Shown: positions 14,580-21,876 of the stretch, piece by piece
How positions within the stretch are numbered: the first letter of the stretch is position 1
How the letters are laid out: each line of letters begins with the position of its first letter
Source: a virus
Virus record (IMG/VR): IMGVR_UViG_3300030333_006291
Coordinates: 1 to 35,615 of that record
Length of the DNA: 35,615 bases
Direction: 5' to 3' (one strand)
Notes under the pieces: generated by a model
Told to the model about the DNA's origin: nothing
Databases searched by the model: none
Seen by the model: the letters and a program-made list of their open reading frames with translations, nothing else
Program-made: the position numbers and the translations under genes

Positions 14580-15386
14580 CTAGGCGCCGTCGTACCGTTG
14601 CTTGGGTACTCCGTCGCCAAGACGCGCGCGCTCGTACTTGTCGAACTCGCAGAGTGAGTGCTCAATCTCCCGCATCTCGAACGGCAGCCCGCTCTGTGAG
14701 TGCCACCTGTCGAGAGGCAGGTACTGCGGTGCGAGATCGAGCAACTCCATCATTGAGCCGTTGTTCGGCTTCATCCCGAGTCGCTGCAGTCCGCGCTTGG
14801 ATCCCGGTCCCACGTTCGCCCACGTCATGGGGTCGCGCCACGGGATGTTCAACTCAAAGCGCAGATCGGTCACGATCTCGTACGCGATGAAGGGACCGAC
14901 GCATCGGTACTTCAGCAGAAGGTTGAAGGCGTGCTCCAACCTCTCCTCTGCGCGCATCTTCGACTCGAGTTCAACGCGGTCGTTCGCAATGTCTCCAAGC
15001 GAGCGAAGGTTGTCGCGCATCGTGCCGTTGTGCATGTGGCAACCGGTGAACACCTTCGCGCCCGATCGCTCCACGTCGCACATTCGATCGACGAGTTGGT
15101 CGTGCGTCTCGCACCACCCGATGTTCTCCGCGTGCTCCGCTCGATTGAACATGCGGTACCAAGCGACGTTGAAGATCGTGTCGGCCTGCGGCATCCCGCG
15201 GCGAGTCATCGACCGCAGCGCGCGCGTTCCCGTGTCCAACTCTCTGAACACGTTGGTGAACTTGTAGCGACGCATGATCTCGTCCTTGGTCCACGGCTTG
15301 GGTTGCCCCGCGCTTCTGCGCTGCCATATCCGGTGGCGCTCGCGGATCCAAGAGAAGAAGCCGTCTTTGCTGCTGGTCTTCCTCAC
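14580..15386 (-). CDS. HMUDK-helical / aGPT-pyrophosphorylase family protein
   Basis: A 268-residue helical protein. The N-terminal block FFSWIRERHRIWQRR at 10-24, then PKPWTKD at 29-35 and YKFTNVFREL at 41-50, plus GPFIAYEIVTDL at 163-174 and VGPGSKRGL at 191-199, are the conserved blocks I know from the helical domain linked to 5-hmdU DNA kinases and alpha-glutamyl/putrescinyl-thymine pyrophosphorylases. These DNA-glycosylase-like domains act in thymine hypermodification in phages such as phiW-14 and SP10. No P-loop is present in this gene, so it is a stand-alone helical domain. It overlaps its upstream gene by ATGA. Whether it modifies a base, or which one, cannot be read from sequence. 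Confidence 0.72.
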   Translation of the reverse strand: MRKTSSKDGFFSWIRERHRIWQRRSAGQPKPWTKDEIMRRYKFTNVFRELDTGTRALRSMTRRGMPQADTIFNVAWYRMFNRAEHAENIGWCETHDQLVDRMCDVERSGAKVFTGCHMHNGTMRDNLRSLGDIANDRVELESKMRAEERLEHAFNLLLKYRCVGPFIAYEIVTDLRFELNIPWRDPMTWANVGPGSKRGLQRLGMKPNNGSMMELLDLAPQYLPLDRWHSQSGLPFEMREIEHSLCEFDKYERARLGDGVPKQRYDGA

Positions 15387-15709
15387 GCCGTCGCTCCCTC
15401 GGTCGCCTCAAGCAACCGCTCACGCGACTCCTTGTCGCCGGGAAGACGGTCGGTGATCCACTGAATCACCGCTTGCGGCGTCACCATCGACACCTCTCCG
15501 CCGGCGTCCGTGACGATCGACTGCCACGTCGCCTCCATGCGGTCCTCCGTGGCGCGCTCCTCGGACTTGAACACGTACGCGACGAGGGAGAGGGAGTGGT
15601 ACTTGATGCACAGTCCCTCCGCCCACGGGCACTCCGGCCTTTCGTTCGCTTGAAACTGTAGGTACTCTTTGACGCCCTCGGGCATCATGGGCCATGCGAT
15701 GTCTTTCAT
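15383..15709 (-). CDS. Unknown 108-residue protein
   Basis: The ATG at 15709 overlaps the TGA of the previous gene (ATGA), and the stop overlaps the next start in the same way, so the gene is firmly placed. The product has aromatic-rich segments (KEYLQFQ, YHSLSLVAYVF) and an acidic C-terminus. The longer frame to 15937 is the shadow of the coiled-coil gene. I do not recognise a family. Its coupling to the HMUDK-like gene may mean a shared task, but nothing shows what. Confidence 0.65.
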   Translation of the reverse strand: MKDIAWPMMPEGVKEYLQFQANERPECPWAEGLCIKYHSLSLVAYVFKSEERATEDRMEATWQSIVTDAGGEVSMVTPQAVIQWITDRLPGDKESRERLLEATEGATA

Positions 15710-16074
15710 GATTCGTCCTCTAGGTCTGCTTCGAGTTTCGCGAGTTCCGCTCGCTTGGCGTTGACCGCGGCGACCTTCGCCTCGAGTCGTTCCTGTCTCC
15801 TCTCCTTGTTCGGTCCGGGAGGACCTGAGGGGTTGAGGATCTGCTGCTTCGCGCGCTTCGCCGCCCACAGCATCTTCTCTGCCCTCTCCGCTTGCGCAGG
15901 TGCACGCTCCGCGTCCTTTCGCGCCTGCGCCTCCCACGCGTCGAGTCGCGCACGTTCCTTGGCGATGGTCTCAAGCGTGTGCTCTAGACCGTACTCCATC
16001 AGTTTCGCGGACTGCAGGAGCGCCTCCGCGAACTCGATCCGCTCGTCGATCTCGTTGGGTACCTTGCGACTCAC
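15706..16074 (-). CDS. Unknown coiled-coil protein
   Basis: A 122-residue, strongly helical, Ala/Glu/Arg/Lys-rich protein. It reads as two long helices (about 8-85 and 97-122) separated by a Pro/Gly break, NPSGPPGPN, at about 83-91. The start is a GTG overlapping the previous TGA (GTGA); an upstream extension in the same frame would overlap the previous gene. It could be a scaffold or oligomerising accessory protein. No family recognised. Confidence 0.65.
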   Translation of the reverse strand: MSRKVPNEIDERIEFAEALLQSAKLMEYGLEHTLETIAKERARLDAWEAQARKDAERAPAQAERAEKMLWAAKRAKQQILNPSGPPGPNKERRQERLEAKVAAVNAKRAELAKLEADLEDES

Positions 16075-16565
16075 GCAGACACCTCCCCCGTCATCCACGC
16101 GGGAGTCTCTTCGTTGCGGACGACGCAGTTCGGTTGTTGACCGCGGATCCACGCGGCGGACTCGGGCGTGTACTTCGCCTTCCTCCGTCCTTGCTTTGCG
16201 CCGCCGTAGGAGTAGGGGTTGTCCTCTTGGTAGCAGAGATACCCCTTCTTGACCTCCTTGGCGATCTCGTGTTCAACGAGTAGCCACTCGATCACTTGAT
16301 CGGTGTGGTCATTGCCCATGGCCTTGAAGCCCCACCGCTCCCACGTGATCTCGAGGACGGGATGCGCGTTCGCCCACTTCTTGAATCCCTCGAGGCGGTC
16401 GTGGTCGTACGTGCCCTTGACCATCGGTGCGTCGATCATCATCATGCCTCCGCATCCCTCGTCGAAGAAGGTCGCGACGCATCCCTTGGAGTCGTGGACT
16501 TCTCCGCGGCATCCGCGTCCGTCCATCCCGTTCCACTGTTGAAGTTTCTTGATCGTGTATTTCAT
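16071..16565 (-). CDS. Unknown 164-residue protein
   Basis: Begins MKYTIKKLQQWNG and has Gly/Cys/Met-rich turns (GCRGEV, DEGCGGMMM). The aromatic-rich half includes WANAHPVLEITWERWGF. The C-terminus is polar. No domain is recognised. The ATG follows GGAG with an 8-base spacer and the sequence AATAGCA, a pre-start motif shared with other genes here. There are 15 bases between this gene and the preceding one. Confidence 0.65.
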   Translation of the reverse strand: MKYTIKKLQQWNGMDGRGCRGEVHDSKGCVATFFDEGCGGMMMIDAPMVKGTYDHDRLEGFKKWANAHPVLEITWERWGFKAMGNDHTDQVIEWLLVEHEIAKEVKKGYLCYQEDNPYSYGGAKQGRRKAKYTPESAAWIRGQQPNCVVRNEETPAWMTGEVSA

Positions 16566-16580
16566 TGCTATTGCTCCGTT

Positions 16581-16898
16581 CTATTTGGTGTTGAAGATGA
16601 AGCGGGACTTGAACTCGTCGCGAGCGTCCCACGCGTTCTCTAGGATCTGCTTGTTCACGTTGCACTTGTACGAGTCGCCGCGTGAGTAGTTGTCCACCGA
16701 CTTGGCGTACGCCTTTTGCGCGACCGCCACCGTCTCCTCAAGAAGTGCGTCTGCCTTCGCAACGTCCTCCTTGAACTCGGGATGAGACTCCATGATCTCA
16801 ACCGCCGCCTTGATGAAGGGTGCGCACTCACACGGAATCCCGCGGGACTCGTAGTGCTCAAGGACTTGGATGACCTTCGTGATGTTGTGGCGACTCAT
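16581..16898 (-). CDS. Unknown 105-residue helical protein
   Basis: A charged, helical product with three cysteines (in GIPCECAP and YKCNV). It overlaps the previous gene by ATGA. No recognised motif. Composition and size fit the small accessory proteins typical of phage early regions, which often target host proteins, but the target is unknown. Confidence 0.65.
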   Translation of the reverse strand: MSRHNITKVIQVLEHYESRGIPCECAPFIKAAVEIMESHPEFKEDVAKADALLEETVAVAQKAYAKSVDNYSRGDSYKCNVNKQILENAWDARDEFKSRFIFNTK

Positions 16899-17341
16899 GA
16901 CTTCACCGTCAGTTCCATGATCGCCGCGATCAAGGCGTGGTACGAAAAGTCGTGGTCGTCAAACTCTCTACGGACACCGTTGCAGGTGAGAACCAAGTAG
17001 TCGTGTCCGACTTGGACAGTGATCTCTTCACGACCGCCGCGGACGAAGAGTTTGATCTCACCGTCGTACTGTTCAAGGTCGTTGATGCCTTGTTCAATCT
17101 CCGCCTTGATTCCGCGTTCACGAAGGAACTTGGCGACCGCCACTGTGCGGGGACAGTCGTGCGCGTCGTCCTTCTCTTCTTGCTTGAAGACGTCCGAGCG
17201 AGACGCGAGGGTTGAGATCTCGCCAAGCTTTTGGTGGCACTCACGAAGGTGTGCATCACCGTCGGGGCGGAGGCGGTGGAGATCGTCGCGCAGTGCGTCA
17301 ATCCTCTTGATGATCTCTGTGATCGACTCGGCGCGGCTCAC
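16895..17341 (-). CDS. Unknown 148-residue protein
   Basis: Starts with a GTG that overlaps the TGA of the 29-residue micro-gene (GTGA). The N-terminal 60 residues look helical (SITEIIKRIDALRDDLHRL); the C-terminal half alternates strands (EIKLFVRGG, EEITVQVGHDYLVL). FLRERGIKAEI and the following strands recall a small alpha/beta domain, but no family is recognised. Confidence 0.65.
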   Translation of the reverse strand: MSRAESITEIIKRIDALRDDLHRLRPDGDAHLRECHQKLGEISTLASRSDVFKQEEKDDAHDCPRTVAVAKFLRERGIKAEIEQGINDLEQYDGEIKLFVRGGREEITVQVGHDYLVLTCNGVRREFDDHDFSYHALIAAIMELTVKS

Positions 17342-17427
17342 AGTGCCACCTCCGCGAGAAGGGCGTCGATCTCCGCATCCGTGTATCCCTCTGCGTTCGG
17401 GACGTACTCAAAGTCTGTTGCTTCCAT
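17338..17427 (-). CDS. 29-residue micro-protein
   Basis: ATG-started frame of 29 codons, product MEATDFEYVPNAEG then YTDAEIDALLAEVAL, very acidic. The stop overlaps the GTG of the next gene (GTGA), exactly as between larger genes here. There is no strong Shine-Dalgarno, but AATAGAA precedes the ATG, like the pre-start motif of three other genes. The precise coupling supports translation; the product may be functional or just a coupling leader. Confidence 0.5.
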   Translation of the reverse strand: MEATDFEYVPNAEGYTDAEIDALLAEVAL

Positions 17428-17485
17428 TTCTATTTCGTTCTATCGGGTTGTCTCGCCTCTGCGTTTCACGGACTTGGCACCGTCA

Positions 17486-17501
17486 TGACTCACACGAGTC
17501 A
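17486..17501. promoter_or_regulatory. Inverted repeat TGACTC-N4-GAGTCA
   Basis: A perfect 6-bp inverted repeat with a 4-base spacer in the 128-base gap upstream of the micro-gene. It includes a TTGACT hexamer on the coding strand that resembles a -35 box, but no good -10 follows at 16-18 bases. A regulator-binding site is possible. Confidence 0.3.
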
Positions 17502-17516
17502 AGGTCGCATTAGAGA

Positions 17517-17539
17517 CGAGGGGTTGGCAGTCCCCCTCG
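17517..17539 (-). terminator. Possible weak terminator or attenuator
   Basis: A perfect 7-bp stem (CGAGGGG/CCCCTCG) with a 9-base loop starts 16 bases after the stop of the upstream gene. On the coding strand it is followed by TCTCT, not a pure T-run, so termination would be partial at best. Confidence 0.4.
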
Positions 17540-17555
17540 CCCGTGGTGGAGAAGT

Positions 17556-17963
17556 CTACTCGTCGTCGACCGTCACACCCTCTTCGGCCAACTGAGCCTC
17601 GAGGTCGGCAAGCTGCTCGCGGAGCTTGGCCGCGCGCTTCGCCTTCTTGCGGGTCTCGGGGTCGCCGAACTTCCGAAGGTTGTCCGCCTCTGCGCGGTAC
17701 TTCTCGGCGGACGCGGTGAGGTCGGCGGCCTTGGCCTCCGCCTCTGCGGCGCGGAACTCCATGAAGAGCGCGGGGTGCGCGAAGTCGTCCTTGCTCGGCT
17801 TCAGGTGCTTGCTCGTGTCGAAGTCCGTGGGGACCTCGGTCAGCTTGCCCTCGTCGTTGAGGGCGGTGGCGACCTCCATGTAGGAGACGCGAGGGGCACG
17901 AGCGCCGGAGGTGGCGGAGTCGTTCTTGACGGGCGAGTTGACGTTGATCTTCTTGGTAGCCAT
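17556..17963 (-). CDS. Unknown coiled-coil protein, first gene after the late terminator
   Basis: A 135-residue protein. The N-terminus is basic (ATKKINVNS). Residues about 70-125 form a strongly charged coiled coil (AAEAEAKAADLTASAEKY, then KKAKRAAKLREQLADLE), and the C-terminus is acidic. I choose the ATG at 17963, which lies downstream of a candidate promoter; the frame open to 18125 would run through the promoter and terminator. It is flanked by gaps on both sides, so it may be separately expressed. No family recognised; a virion or scaffold-like protein is possible. Confidence 0.65.
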   Translation of the reverse strand: MATKKINVNSPVKNDSATSGARAPRVSYMEVATALNDEGKLTEVPTDFDTSKHLKPSKDDFAHPALFMEFRAAEAEAKAADLTASAEKYRAEADNLRKFGDPETRKKAKRAAKLREQLADLEAQLAEEGVTVDDE

Positions 17964-17999
17964 GGTCTTGGTCTCGTTGAAGTCTTTGGAGTTGCGGCA

Positions 18000-18010
18000 G
18001 TGACTGTCAC
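18000..18010. promoter_or_regulatory. 11-bp palindrome, candidate operator
   Basis: GTGAC-A-GTCAC on the coding strand is a perfect inverted repeat around one base, lying 15-25 bases downstream of the candidate -10 at 18026-18031 and 36 bases before the ATG of the next gene. The position suits a repressor site or early-transcript element. Confidence 0.35.
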
Positions 18011-18025
18011 CGCCACACAGGACCC

Positions 18026-18053
18026 AATATGCCACGAGATTCGGCCATGTACA
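18026..18053 (-). promoter_or_regulatory. Candidate sigma70-like promoter
   Basis: On the coding strand, TGTACA (4 of 6 to the -35 consensus) is followed after 16 bases by CATATT (4 of 6 to the -10 consensus). It stands between the late terminator and the first gene of the next block, a sensible place for a promoter. The match is modest. Confidence 0.35.
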
Positions 18054-18082
18054 GCACAAACCGCCGGAAACTTTCGGGCTGG

Positions 18083-18113
18083 AAAAGGGCCCCCGAGAAG
18101 GCCCCGGGAGCCC
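18083..18113 (-). terminator. Rho-independent terminator of the late operon
   Basis: On the coding strand a 9-bp GC-rich stem (GGGCTCCCG/CGGGGGCCC, one G-U pair) with a 9-base loop is directly followed by TTTT. It lies 65 bases after the stop of the DUF2793 gene, the last tail gene, and is the clearest terminator in the window. Confidence 0.75.
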
Positions 18114-18177
18114 CACCGGACTCAAACGCCGATCTTGACCGCCATGGCCACCGGCCTCGACGGCACTCGAGCCGGAC

Positions 18178-18816
18178 CTAGGAGGTGACGATCCACTGCG
18201 ATGCGGACACCGCCCACAGCTCCATCCACCTGTTCGCGTTGATCGTCGTGCCCGCGTCCGCGGAGAGACCGTTCAGCGTGTCGCCGCTTGCGGGCCACAC
18301 CTTGAGTCTGCTGCCGCCGCCGTTGTAGATCAAGACGTGGCGTCCCGCTTCCGCGCCGGGGAGAGTCAGTGCGTCGTCTTGGCTTCCAACGGTCGCGATG
18401 AAGTTGATGTCCTTCGTCAGCGCGTACCCGCCCGCCTGCGATTGAGTGGTGCTCGCGGTGATCCCCGTCTCAAGACTCATGCCCTGCCAAAGAGTCCACG
18501 CGGAGCCCGAGTAGTGCAGCATCTGCTCTTCGTCATCAACGTGACAGATCCAACCCTCCTTCGGCGTGATGAACTGCCAGCCGCTGAGGTACACGGCGAT
18601 CTTGTTCTCATGGCTCGCCCACGCTCCCGTCGCGGTCGCGGCCGGAATGTAGCGGTCTCCTTCAGACGGGGACCCCGGAGGCGCGGTGAGGTTGCGGTCC
18701 TTGACGGACAAGTGGATGACGGCGTCGAGCTTGTTGATCGCGTCGTTGACTGTGACCTCCGCGGAGGCTTGGCCCTCCACGAGGTGGGTGATCCCAACTT
18801 GAGTGCTTGTGGTCAT
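18178..18816 (-). CDS. DUF2793 tail-associated protein
   Basis: A 212-residue protein of the DUF2793 type. Recognisable blocks are the opening about ligand-like strands with VNDAINKLDAVIHL, SPSEGDRYIPAATATGAWA, and WICHVDDEEQMLHYSGSAW. DUF2793 proteins are common at the end of alphaproteobacterial phage tail clusters and are taken to be tail fibre or tip parts. The last 70 residues (DALTLPGAEAGRHVLIYNG onward, with SGDTLNGL) form a beta-rich domain like those in the DUF2460 and 112-residue proteins of this window. Its ATG overlaps the stop of the gp15-like gene (ATGA). It is the last gene before the late terminator. Confidence 0.75.
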   Translation of the reverse strand: MTTSTQVGITHLVEGQASAEVTVNDAINKLDAVIHLSVKDRNLTAPPGSPSEGDRYIPAATATGAWASHENKIAVYLSGWQFITPKEGWICHVDDEEQMLHYSGSAWTLWQGMSLETGITASTTQSQAGGYALTKDINFIATVGSQDDALTLPGAEAGRHVLIYNGGGSRLKVWPASGDTLNGLSADAGTTINANRWMELWAVSASQWIVTS

Positions 18817-21473
18817 ACTGTGGTGGTGGATGTGTCTCCGAACCTGTGGTACTCGGAGAACTGAGAAACGCGGACGGTGAGAGGGTTGACTCCAGCGGTG
18901 TAGCCGCCGGTCGATTGTGCCGATGCCGTGATTGCCTGCGTCTTGGCCTCGGTCGCGGTGTACGTCGTTGAGACGGCGCCGCTTGTCTTGTGGATCAGCT
19001 CAACCTTGTACTCGTCCTTTCGCTCGTAGGACGGGACCGCGCCCGTGCCGAGGATACGGCTCAGACCTCTGGAGCGTGAGCCCCATGTGACGGTTGCGTT
19101 GCTCGAGCCGTCGATCGTTCGAGATAGCACGACCGGAGGCAGCGGCTTCACCGTGAGCGCCCCGATGGTCAAGGACCACGCCGTGACCTCCTCGACGTAC
19201 CTTCCGGCCGGCACGGCCTTGTAGTGGCGCGTTGATCCGATGGCGCCGGACGGAATCTCGTGGAAGTGAATGTTCGAAGTGCCGAGCAAGGCGAACTGGT
19301 CACGAGCGCCGTGCGTCGCGTCTCCGATCTTCGCCTCCGTGCCGCGAAGACCGCGGAGCAGGTCGGTCAAGTCGTAGGTGTTGTCGGCCACGAGTGTCGC
19401 CGTTTGAAAGCCGATGATCTCGTCACCGAAGACCGCGCGGTTCATTCCGTTCAGCAGCTCGAGCTCGGTGCAGCTCGACAGCGAACCGTTCAGCAGCTCG
19501 ACGCGAATCGTGTTGGCTCTGTCCCACTGCCCGTGGTAGGCGGTCGCTCCCGTGTACGACGTGCACTCTCCGATCGTGGAACCACCGTTGATCTCAGCGA
19601 CCTTCACGTATTCGCCGCTCTCTCCGTTGAGGCTCTCGTACAGCGCGGCACCGGTGAACTCGTAGTTGGGATCCTCCGAGCAGCAGGCCAAGTAGAAGCC
19701 CGGGATCGTCGCGTGCTTTTCTTTGAGCGCGCGGCATTCCCACCAGACTGTTCGAGTGTTCGGCGTGTGGAATGACGGGCCCTGCGTCATGTACGAGCCG
19801 TCGTCTTCGCCGCCCGCGGTCATGCTGAGCGCTTCCTCTCCCGCGGAGTAGCCGGCGACTGTGTTCTGATCTTCGACCTGACCCTCAACTTCCATGATGA
19901 GGTTGTGACCTCTGTCAAGCTTGGTCACGAGCACGGTCCACTCTTCACCTAAGGCGGTGAATCGCGCGATGTCTCCTTCAAGCAGCTTGTCCGCGTACTT
20001 GATAGCTGGAATCGAAAACTTGACCTGCAGACGCGCGGCCCACGCTGTCCAGAGCATCTTGCTGGCGATGGCCCGCGCCTCAGCGGTCTCCATGACCACG
20101 GGCAGCTGAATCGTTTGCGCGACCGACGTTTCATTGTCCACCCGCCGCTGCCTCTGCGATCCGGTGTTGTACTCGTTGTTGGCGTCGATGTACTTGACGT
20201 TCACCTCGTCCGGTAGTTGCGAGGTGGGCGTCTCAATGACCGAGATGGGCGTGTCTCCGGGGTTGGTCTCATAGCAAGCGAGGTCGGCGGAGTCGATATC
20301 CACGATGCGTGCTTGAGACCTTCTGAAGAACCTGATCGCGCTGTCACGCTGCTGGGCCAAGAAGTCCGTCTGCAGCGCCAGCGGTTGAAGACTCGTCGTC
20401 GTCTCCTGCGGCCCCGGTATCACGTATCCAGCGAGGGACTTGTCCGCCGCCTCGATGTCTGACAGATCAAACTCGCCGGGGGCCATGTCGCCTTCGATCA
20501 AGATGCTCTCCATGGCCTCGTGCACCTTTCGTCCCTCATCCTCCTCGATCAACGCTGAGAACGACGGAATGCGGTTGCCCCAGTCGAACAATGCCAGCTG
20601 CTCGAATACCACGTAGGCGGTGTTTCTGAACGCGGGCACCTCACCGATTCCGTGGTACGTCTCTAGGAGGGAGTCGGGCTGCTGGTCCGCGGCGCCGACG
20701 TGAAAGCGCACCGCGTTGAAGTGCTTCTTTGAGAACGTGGGAAGGTCTTGATGCAGGGTGACCGTGCCGCCGGCCGCCCAAGCTGTCCAGCCGTGGCCCG
20801 CGGGTCCGAGTCTGCACTTGCAAGTAGTGACGCCCGTGAGGAGGTTCGTGTTCACCGACTCAACCGTCAGGGAGTAGGGATGGTCGGTGCCCGGATCTCC
20901 GGGCGCGGTGATCTCGATGGACTTGCCACTCTTGAAGAGCGACAGGTCCGGCGAACCACTGCCGCTGCTGGTCAGCGTCAACCAGTAGATCGTCGAGCCC
21001 GCGTACAGTGTGGACGATGAGATCGCACCGGCGATCTGCGTCGACGTGTAGTCAATGTCCGGCGCCACGTTGTAGACGGTCTTGCCGTCCGCCCAGATCT
21101 GTTTGATGCGAGACACGGGCCCAGCGCAGAACGCCACAGCACAGTTGGAGAAGTACTTGTAGGTGACGAAGGTTCCACCGCCGCCGCCCTTGCCGCCGCC
21201 GCTCTCCTCTTCTCGGATCTCTTTGATCGGCGACTGCCAGATGACTTGGCCGGGGACCCGCCCGTTGGCGCCGAACACCCGCGGGATCGGCGTGCCCTCT
21301 GACCAGCGCGCAACCGGTTGGTCCTCAAGCCTCGGCCCTTCAACGGGATCACTGCCGAACAGTGTCGGGTAGGTGTAGGACTGGTCGATGTACATGCCGG
21401 CCGCGATCGCGACGTACCACCAACCTGATCCAACCGCGACACCGGTGACCGCGGGAATGATGAGCGTTGCCAT
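18813..21473 (-). CDS. GTA gp15-like tail tip / host-specificity protein
   Basis: An 886-residue central tip protein. The N-terminus has a hydrophobic segment (GVAVGSGWWYVAIAAGMYI) followed by PVARWSEGTPIPRVFGANG and a Gly-rich stretch, typical of the rcc01698/GTA gp15 and phage lambda J-like tip proteins. The middle holds baseplate-hub-like beta domains and the C-terminus a fibronectin-like segment (PPVVLSRTIDGSSNATVTW). GTA gp15 normally carries a TIM-barrel-like glycoside hydrolase part; I do not see it here, and the length is shorter, so this version appears trimmed. The ATG at 21473 lies one base from the upstream TAG and has GGAGG; the frame open to 21560 is rejected. It would contact the receptor and close the tail. 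Confidence 0.8.
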   Translation of the reverse strand: MATLIIPAVTGVAVGSGWWYVAIAAGMYIDQSYTYPTLFGSDPVEGPRLEDQPVARWSEGTPIPRVFGANGRVPGQVIWQSPIKEIREEESGGGKGGGGGTFVTYKYFSNCAVAFCAGPVSRIKQIWADGKTVYNVAPDIDYTSTQIAGAISSSTLYAGSTIYWLTLTSSGSGSPDLSLFKSGKSIEITAPGDPGTDHPYSLTVESVNTNLLTGVTTCKCRLGPAGHGWTAWAAGGTVTLHQDLPTFSKKHFNAVRFHVGAADQQPDSLLETYHGIGEVPAFRNTAYVVFEQLALFDWGNRIPSFSALIEEDEGRKVHEAMESILIEGDMAPGEFDLSDIEAADKSLAGYVIPGPQETTTSLQPLALQTDFLAQQRDSAIRFFRRSQARIVDIDSADLACYETNPGDTPISVIETPTSQLPDEVNVKYIDANNEYNTGSQRQRRVDNETSVAQTIQLPVVMETAEARAIASKMLWTAWAARLQVKFSIPAIKYADKLLEGDIARFTALGEEWTVLVTKLDRGHNLIMEVEGQVEDQNTVAGYSAGEEALSMTAGGEDDGSYMTQGPSFHTPNTRTVWWECRALKEKHATIPGFYLACCSEDPNYEFTGAALYESLNGESGEYVKVAEINGGSTIGECTSYTGATAYHGQWDRANTIRVELLNGSLSSCTELELLNGMNRAVFGDEIIGFQTATLVADNTYDLTDLLRGLRGTEAKIGDATHGARDQFALLGTSNIHFHEIPSGAIGSTRHYKAVPAGRYVEEVTAWSLTIGALTVKPLPPVVLSRTIDGSSNATVTWGSRSRGLSRILGTGAVPSYERKDEYKVELIHKTSGAVSTTYTATEAKTQAITASAQSTGGYTAGVNPLTVRVSQFSEYHRFGDTSTTTV

Positions 21474-21474
21474 G

Positions 21475-21876
21475 CTAGTTCCTCCTGTAGCGCCAGACGC
21501 TGTGCAGCCTGTCTTTCCATGCGTCGTCGAACGAGACTTCGACGACCTTGTTCGGTCCACCCCTGTAGCTGTGCACCATTCCGCGCATCGTCTTGATCGC
21601 GGCGTGCTGCGGCCACCCGGGCCCGATGTACTGGAACACGAGGATGTCGCCCACCTCGGGATCGCCCTCCACCCTGTCGCAACTCCTTCCTATCAGGCGC
21701 ATCAGCTGTGCGCTGCTCGGTCTGAGAGAGTAGGCGGTGAAGTCGTGCGCCTCAAAGCCCAAATCGCGCGCCACCTGCACCAGCAGTCCAACACAGTCCA
21801 AGCCGTGCTTTGAGCGGCCTTGATGAACGAACGGCGTTCCGACGTAGGCCAACGCTGTGTCTGCGATCTCTCTCAT
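21475..21876 (-). CDS. NlpC/P60 peptidase (GTA gp14-like)
   Basis: A 133-residue cysteine peptidase. The catalytic Cys sits in HGLDCVGLLVQVARDLG and the His in WPQHAAIKT; a polar third residue follows in MVHSYRGG. This is the NlpC/P60 layout, which cleaves peptidoglycan peptides. In GTA and related phages it stands exactly between the DUF2163 hub and gp15, as here, and is thought to open the cell wall during DNA entry. The ATG at 21876 overlaps the hub stop (ATGA); the frame open to 22110 is a shadow of the hub. Confidence 0.88.
   Translation of the reverse strand: MREIADTALAYVGTPFVHQGRSKHGLDCVGLLVQVARDLGFEAHDFTAYSLRPSSAQLMRLIGRSCDRVEGDPEVGDILVFQYIGPGWPQHAAIKTMRGMVHSYRGGPNKVVEVSFDDAWKDRLHSVWRYRRN

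Noticed and set aside
17556-18125. 189-codon version of the coiled-coil gene
   Set aside because: The extension crosses the terminator and candidate promoter and has no protein-like composition; the ATG at 17963 is preferred.
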